A DNA stretch of 64,000 nt from Deltaproteobacteria bacterium. Lineage in GTDB: Bacteria > Desulfobacterota > GWC2-55-46. The stretch covers positions 62,001 to 126,000 of the forward strand of contig JACOUO010000007.1 of assembly GCA_016177845.1 (NCBI GenBank), written 5' to 3'. Shown here piece after piece: positions 60,457-64,000 of the stretch. Under the pieces are notes generated by a model. The model was not told where the DNA came from, searched no databases, and worked only from the letters and a program-made list of their open reading frames with translations. Made by a program: the position numbers and the translations under genes. The stretch's first letter is position 1; each line of letters starts with the position of its first letter.

Positions 60457-61851
60457 ATGGCAGCGCCTGACAAAGGAACTGAAAAACTTATATACGGCTG
60501 GCTCATGCTTTCCGTTTTTTCGCTTGTATTCGCCGGTATTTTCGCTTTTATGGTGGCGCTCGCAAGAACGCCCGTGATTGAAAATTTCCTGCCCCTGGGC
60601 CGCGACTATATATATGTAGCCCTTGTCGGTCATGTTGTCCTTGCTGTTGTAATATGGTTTTTGGCTTTTGAGGGCTTCCTCTGGACGCTGACCTCTACGG
60701 TAAATCTCGGCAGAAGGGAGTTCTGCCCTACCCTTGGGAAGATTTCCCTTGGGCTTTCTGCCTCAGGCATGGCGCTTGTGGTGATATCAGCAGTATTCGG
60801 GCTTGGCAACGCCGAGCTTGCCAACTATGTGCCTGTGCTCCTGACACCTGTTTTTTATACGGGGCTTATCCTTTTCGCCTCAGGCATACTTTTTAACCTT
60901 ATAAATACATTCATCACGGTCATTCAGGCAAAGAAAGAGGGTATAAAACTGCCCATCACTACCTTCGGGATGACGGTTGCGGGCATTGCGGTCTCGGTTG
61001 CCTTTATCTGTTTCGGGCTTTCAGGGTATTTCCAGTACTCTACAGGTAAGATGTACCTTGATTTCGAGAGGCTCTTCTGGGGAGGCGGCCATATACTCCA
61101 GTTTGCCAATACGATATCCATGATAACTGTCTGGATATACCTTGCAAAAATGATATTCAAAAAAGAGCCGCTTGGCAGCGGATATTCAAAGGTACTCTAT
61201 ATTGTTTTCCTTGTTTTTGTGCTCCCTGCTCCTATCATCTACTTTCTGCATGATACCTCCACGCAGGCGTATAAAGAGAGTTTTACATTCCTCATGCAGT
61301 GGGGGCTTGGGCCTTCGACAACTGTTTTCATGCTCGCCCTTTTTATACTGATGTTCTCAGAGAAACGGCTCTGGAAAGACCCGGGTTTTTCATCCCTGTT
61401 CCTTTCAATGTCGATATTCCTGCTCGGGGGGCTTATCGGCGTAGACATCGGAGGGGTAAATACAAAGATACCGGCGCATTACCACTGCGTTATCGGCGCC
61501 GTCACAATAGCCTTTATGGGGCTTTTTTACGAAATACTGCCTGTATTTAAAAGGCAGCTCTACAGCCCTAAGATGGCCGCTGTCCAGCCTTACCTCTATT
61601 CGCTCGGCATAGTGCTCTTTGCGGTCGGGCTCTATCTTGCGGGCTCTCACGGGGTGGCAAGAAAGACCTACGGGAGCGAGCAGAACCTTAACACAATGGG
61701 CAAGCTCATAGGCATGAGCATCATGGGCATAGGCGGGCTTGTAGCCATAAGCGGAGGCATAACTTTCGTCCTTAACGCGCTACTTTCCCTTATCAAAAGG
61801 GAAAAGGCAGATATAATTGCTGATGATATAGCTGTGGCTAAAGTGAAATAA
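60457..61851 (+). CDS. Heme-copper oxidase / NO reductase-type subunit I, atypical
   Basis: The protein is 464 residues from ATG 60457 (ATG 60448 is also possible; neither has a clear ribosome site) with about 12 membrane helices. Expected ligands: low-spin heme His59 in VGHVVLAVVIW, metal-B His212 in FWGGGHILQF, and His341/His343 in PAHYHCVIG (helix 10). In helix 7, where oxidases have His-His, there is YFLHDTST (His265-Asp266). Substitution of one metal-B His is reported for some NO reductase-like families, so it may be an alternative NO reductase rather than an oxygen reductase. The downstream heme O synthase and cytochrome c genes support a terminal reductase. A subunit II gene is not seen. 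Confidence 0.8.
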   Translation: MAAPDKGTEKLIYGWLMLSVFSLVFAGIFAFMVALARTPVIENFLPLGRDYIYVALVGHVVLAVVIWFLAFEGFLWTLTSTVNLGRREFCPTLGKISLGLSASGMALVVISAVFGLGNAELANYVPVLLTPVFYTGLILFASGILFNLINTFITVIQAKKEGIKLPITTFGMTVAGIAVSVAFICFGLSGYFQYSTGKMYLDFERLFWGGGHILQFANTISMITVWIYLAKMIFKKEPLGSGYSKVLYIVFLVFVLPAPIIYFLHDTSTQAYKESFTFLMQWGLGPSTTVFMLALFILMFSEKRLWKDPGFSSLFLSMSIFLLGGLIGVDIGGVNTKIPAHYHCVIGAVTIAFMGLFYEILPVFKRQLYSPKMAAVQPYLYSLGIVLFAVGLYLAGSHGVARKTYGSEQNLNTMGKLIGMSIMGIGGLVAISGGITFVLNALLSLIKREKADIIADDIAVAKVK

Positions 61852-61921
61852 GGCCTGTTAGGCCTTTCTGTTTTTGTATTCTGTTTACGGAATTTAAAAA
61901 TCCCTTAGGAGGTTCCCCTGA

Positions 61922-62782
61922 ATGGGAATCACGAAGTATCTGCCGCTCTTTAAGCTGAGGATTTGCAGCCTCATTACCTTCAGCGCCATAGTCGGTCTTA
62001 TAGCCACACAGGGTTTCTCGTTCAGGACGCTCTTCTTTCTGATAGTTGCGACCATGCTTGCCTCCATGTCGGCAAGCGCCTTCAACCATTACTTTGACAG
62101 CGACATCGACGCCATAATGAAAAGGACGAAAAAGCGTCCGCTTCCGTCCGGTAGCGTCATAAGCTCAAAAACGGTCCTTACCTTAGCGGTGAGCCTCTTT
62201 GTCCTTTCAATAATAGTGTCGTTCAGTACGCTAAATTATATGGTGGCCCTTCATCTTACCCTTGGCGCATTTGTGTATGCCATACTGTATACTGTATGGC
62301 TTAAGAGGAGGAGTTGGATAAACATCATAATCGGAGGGCTTGCCGGAAGCTTTGCCGTGCTTGCGGGAGGGGCTTCGGCCAATCCTGAGTTCTGCATGCC
62401 GCCGGTCCTGCTTGCCATTGTAATGTTTTTCTGGACCCCTTCGCACTTCTGGAGCTTTGCCATATACCACAAGGAAGAATATGAAAAAGCAGGAGTTCCC
62501 ATGCTGCCTGTTGTTGTGGGGGACAATAAGACTGCGCTTTATACATTGTTGAATACAATCCTTCTTGTAGGCTCATCCCTTCTGCCTTATGTTTTGGGCT
62601 ATAACGGCTTGGTATATCTTTTTGCGGCGGTATCTGTAGGCGCTTATTTTATCTGGTGGAATGTAAAGCTCCTGAAGAACCCTGAGAAGAATATCGCGTG
62701 GAAAAATTTCAAGATTTCGATGATGTACCTTGGAGTGCTGTTTACATCTGTTATAATAGATATGGCCCTCAAGAGTATATAA
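61922..62782 (+). CDS. Protoheme IX farnesyltransferase (heme O synthase)
   Basis: The protein is 286 residues with about nine helices in the UbiA superfamily. The Asp-rich prenyl-diphosphate site is NHYFDSDIDAIMKRTKKRPLPSG (about 57-79), and SPSHFWSFA-like TPSHFWSFAIYHKEEYEKAGVPMLP and NTILLVGS are in the second half, all typical of CyoE/CtaB. It turns heme b into heme o, the precursor of heme a. AGGAGG lies nine bases before the ATG. Placement after the oxidase-like gene suggests that the enzyme uses heme o or a. Confidence 0.92.
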   Translation: MGITKYLPLFKLRICSLITFSAIVGLIATQGFSFRTLFFLIVATMLASMSASAFNHYFDSDIDAIMKRTKKRPLPSGSVISSKTVLTLAVSLFVLSIIVSFSTLNYMVALHLTLGAFVYAILYTVWLKRRSWINIIIGGLAGSFAVLAGGASANPEFCMPPVLLAIVMFFWTPSHFWSFAIYHKEEYEKAGVPMLPVVVGDNKTALYTLLNTILLVGSSLLPYVLGYNGLVYLFAAVSVGAYFIWWNVKLLKNPEKNIAWKNFKISMMYLGVLFTSVIIDMALKSI

Positions 62783-62828
62783 TGTAAATAAATAAGGTAA
62801 AAAATCTTTAAATCATCTTATAAAATAC

Positions 62829-62857
62829 TTGACAAGGTAGGTTTTTGATTGTAAATT
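62829..62857 (+). promoter_or_regulatory. Sigma-70 promoter of the small cytochrome c
   Basis: Consensus TTGACA (62829-62834), 17-base spacer and TAAATT (62852-62857), ending 37 bases before the start codon. Confidence 0.7.
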
Positions 62858-62894
62858 TGGAATTCAAATTCTTTACAAAAAAGGAGGATTTATC

Positions 62895-63221
62895 ATGCGG
62901 AAGTTATTAGGTATCGGTATTATTGCTCTTGGTGTTGCATTCTCAGGTTCAGCCATCGCAGCCGACGGCGGTGCAATCTACAAGCAGAAATGTTCACCCT
63001 GCCACGGCGCAGACGGCCAGGGCACAGCCATGGCACCTGCTTTCAAAGGCAACGCATGGGTAAAGGGCGCTGCAGAAGCCGAAATCAGCGACACAATCAC
63101 AAAGGGTCGTGAAGGCGCAGCCAAGAAGTACAAGCAGTTCGCTATCGGCATGCCGAAGCAGAACATCGCAGGTGACGATCTTAAGGCTGTTGTTGCCCAC
63201 CTTAAAGGTCTCGCAAAATAA
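62895..63221 (+). CDS. Small secreted class I cytochrome c
   Basis: The protein is 108 residues with a signal peptide (cleavage near AIAA, about residue 23), heme site CSPCH (33-37) and probable axial Met in AIGMPKQN (about 86). This is the size of cytochrome c553/c551-type soluble carriers. It has its own promoter, an AAGGAGG ribosome site and a terminator, so it forms a monocistronic, well expressed unit, and may feed the oxidase-like enzyme encoded upstream. Confidence 0.92.
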   Translation: MRKLLGIGIIALGVAFSGSAIAADGGAIYKQKCSPCHGADGQGTAMAPAFKGNAWVKGAAEAEISDTITKGREGAAKKYKQFAIGMPKQNIAGDDLKAVVAHLKGLAK

Positions 63222-63240
63222 GTTTTTTTCAGTATTTAAA

Positions 63241-63269
63241 AAAGCCCGGAGCTATTCCGGGCTTTTTTT
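63241..63269 (+). terminator. Rho-independent terminator after the cytochrome c gene
   Basis: AAAGCCCGGA (63241-63250) and TCCGGGCTTT (63256-63265) pair over 10 bp around GCTAT, followed by Ts. Confidence 0.93.
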
Positions 63270-63376
63270 ATTTCAACTCCCAGCCTGCTTTCCCGATACT
63301 GCTCCCAATATTTAAAATACTGTCAAATGTCAGTGAAATTATATTTCGTACATGATACAAGCCATACTGGGGTAAT
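63270..63376. other. Non-coding stretch after the cytochrome terminator
   Basis: No gene or clear motif is visible. Confidence 0.35.
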
Positions 63377-63493
63377 TTGAAGATTACCTGCAAAGACTGT
63401 ATTGACAAGGGTTTGAAAATCGTGAATAATGTTGAGATGGTCACGATGTTTATAATCGGGGCTTCGTTTCTCTTCGCCGTACTCCTTTCTTAA
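63377..63493 (+). CDS. Possible 38-residue membrane peptide with CxxC
   Basis: TTG 63377 after a GGGG stretch opens 38 codons ending in TAA at 63491. The peptide starts MKITCKDCIDKGLKIVNN (CxxC at 5-8) and ends in a hydrophobic run, MFIIGASFLFAVLLS. A Cys pair followed by a membrane helix suggests a real small protein rather than chance, but no homologue is known to me. A shorter alternative start is ATG 63446. A sigma-70-like promoter (63402-63430) lies inside this frame, so the region may instead be a leader. Confidence 0.3.
   Translation: MKITCKDCIDKGLKIVNNVEMVTMFIIGASFLFAVLLS
63402..63430 (+). promoter_or_regulatory. Sigma-70 promoter before the BadF-type gene
   Basis: Consensus TTGACA (63402-63407), 17-base spacer and AATAAT (63425-63430). 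It lies about 200 bases before the TTG start of the activase and within the possible 38-codon frame. Confidence 0.6.
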
Positions 63494-63630
63494 AAAGTAT
63501 CTGAAAAATTTAATATCGGGCAAGCGTGACTGGATCAGGCACGGAGCGGTCAATTCAAGGCTGTTATTGTTTTCTGTTGTTCGTCTTATTCTGTTTCTGC
63601 ATAGATTAGCTAATATTCCGGAGGTGTGAG

Positions 63631-64000
63631 TTGACAGGATTCAGAACCGTTTACATCGGCATAGATATCGGCTCCGTAAGCGCAAATATCGTAGTACTTG
63701 ACGAAAATAAAAACCTGCTCGAAGAACATTACACCCGAACCAAGGGCGAACCCCTTGAAACATCTCTCGCCGCTTTAACCGAACTCATTAAAAAATACGG
63801 AAAAGATGCCATAAAACTTGTAGCTGTCACAGGCTCAGGCGGCAAGCTAATAGCCCCACTTATCGGCGCAGGCTTTACCAATGAGGTAATCTCGCAGGCA
63901 AAGGCAGTCGAGGTATTCCATCCTGAGGCAAAGACAGTCATCGAGATGGGCGGGCAGGACGCCAAGCTGATATTCCTTGCCCCTGAAGGCAACAGTGGCA
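63631..64000 (+). CDS. BadF/BadG-type activase (2-hydroxyacyl-CoA dehydratase activator family), N-terminal part
   Basis: TTG 63631 with a GGAGGTG ribosome site opens a frame that runs to the window end (123 codons). The N-terminus reads (M)TGFRTVYIGIDIGSVSANI, an ATPase phosphate-binding motif, with VAVTGSGGKLIAPLIG and KTVIEMGGQDAKLIFL following; these are typical of BadF/BadG/BcrA/BcrD ATPases that use ATP to inject electrons into dehydratases. Members can be about 260 residues or very large multi-domain proteins; the window cannot tell which. It follows a promoter but no other gene. Confidence 0.85.
   Translation, partial: MTGFRTVYIGIDIGSVSANIVVLDENKNLLEEHYTRTKGEPLETSLAALTELIKKYGKDAIKLVAVTGSGGKLIAPLIGAGFTNEVISQAKAVEVFHPEAKTVIEMGGQDAKLIFLAPEGNSG

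Overview
The window is one contiguous stretch of a bacterial chromosome, dense in genes. It looks like a Gram-negative anaerobe or microaerophile. Codon use rich in AGG and ATA, TTG and GTG starts, several c-type cytochromes, a meso-diaminopimelate-type MurE, small Fe-S proteins and a BadF-type activase fit Nitrospirota (Thermodesulfovibrionia-like) or a deep Desulfobacterota-like lineage. That placement is an inference from gene content; there is no rRNA in the window.

Layout. 1-2.25 kb (minus): rtcB, archease and the 5' part of a ComA-family gene. 2.5-8.3 kb (plus): a CHASE-type histidine kinase, a single-receiver regulator and an NtrC-type activator, then a perfect sigma-54 promoter in front of a receiver protein and a group 2 sigma-70 factor. 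8.7-26.8 kb: a complete dcw cluster (mraZ, rsmH, ftsL, ftsI, murE, murF, mraY, murD, ftsW, murG, murC, murB, ddl, ftsQ, ftsA, ftsZ) with a sigma-70 promoter followed by 10-bp-phased MraZ boxes. 27.1-32.9 kb: two related radical SAM proteins and RNase E/G. 33.0-35.5 kb: two secreted cytochromes c, a DUF2065 protein and a SpoIID-domain lipoprotein. 35.6-40.8 kb: queA, tgt, yajC, secD, secF. 40.9-46.6 kb: a signalling operon with its own promoter and terminator: PocR-GAF-GGDEF, an ATPase fused to an RsbW-like kinase domain, STAS, and GAF/HD-GYP. 47-56.8 kb: recJ, a lytic transglycosylase, a deoxyhypusine synthase-like gene, pyruvoyl arginine decarboxylase, two ATP-grasp ligases, an acetyltransferase, a PmtA-like methyltransferase, rimI, pyrK and pyrD. 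56.8-57.5 kb: a small GIY-YIG nuclease gene between two ~195-bp, ~95% identical direct repeats. 57.6-60.2 kb (minus): nfu, a ferredoxin, a NorB-like 4-helix membrane protein, DUF1858, a ScdA/RIC N-terminal domain protein and mrp. 60.4-64 kb (plus): an unusual heme-copper oxidase-type subunit I, heme O synthase, a small cytochrome c, a possible 38-residue membrane peptide and the start of a BadF-type activase.

How it works together. The dcw block makes the peptidoglycan precursor and the divisome. queA/tgt make queuosine in tRNA, while YajC/SecD/SecF belong to the Sec translocon. The minus-strand redox genes and the oxidase/cytochrome genes together suggest Fe-S cluster supply plus O2 or NO handling. 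Most worth following up: the GIY-YIG unit in palindromic direct repeats, the c-di-GMP/partner-switch operon, the polyamine/ATP-grasp neighbourhood and the oxidase with His-Asp where His-His is expected. No tRNA, rRNA, CRISPR array, complete IS element or replication origin was seen.
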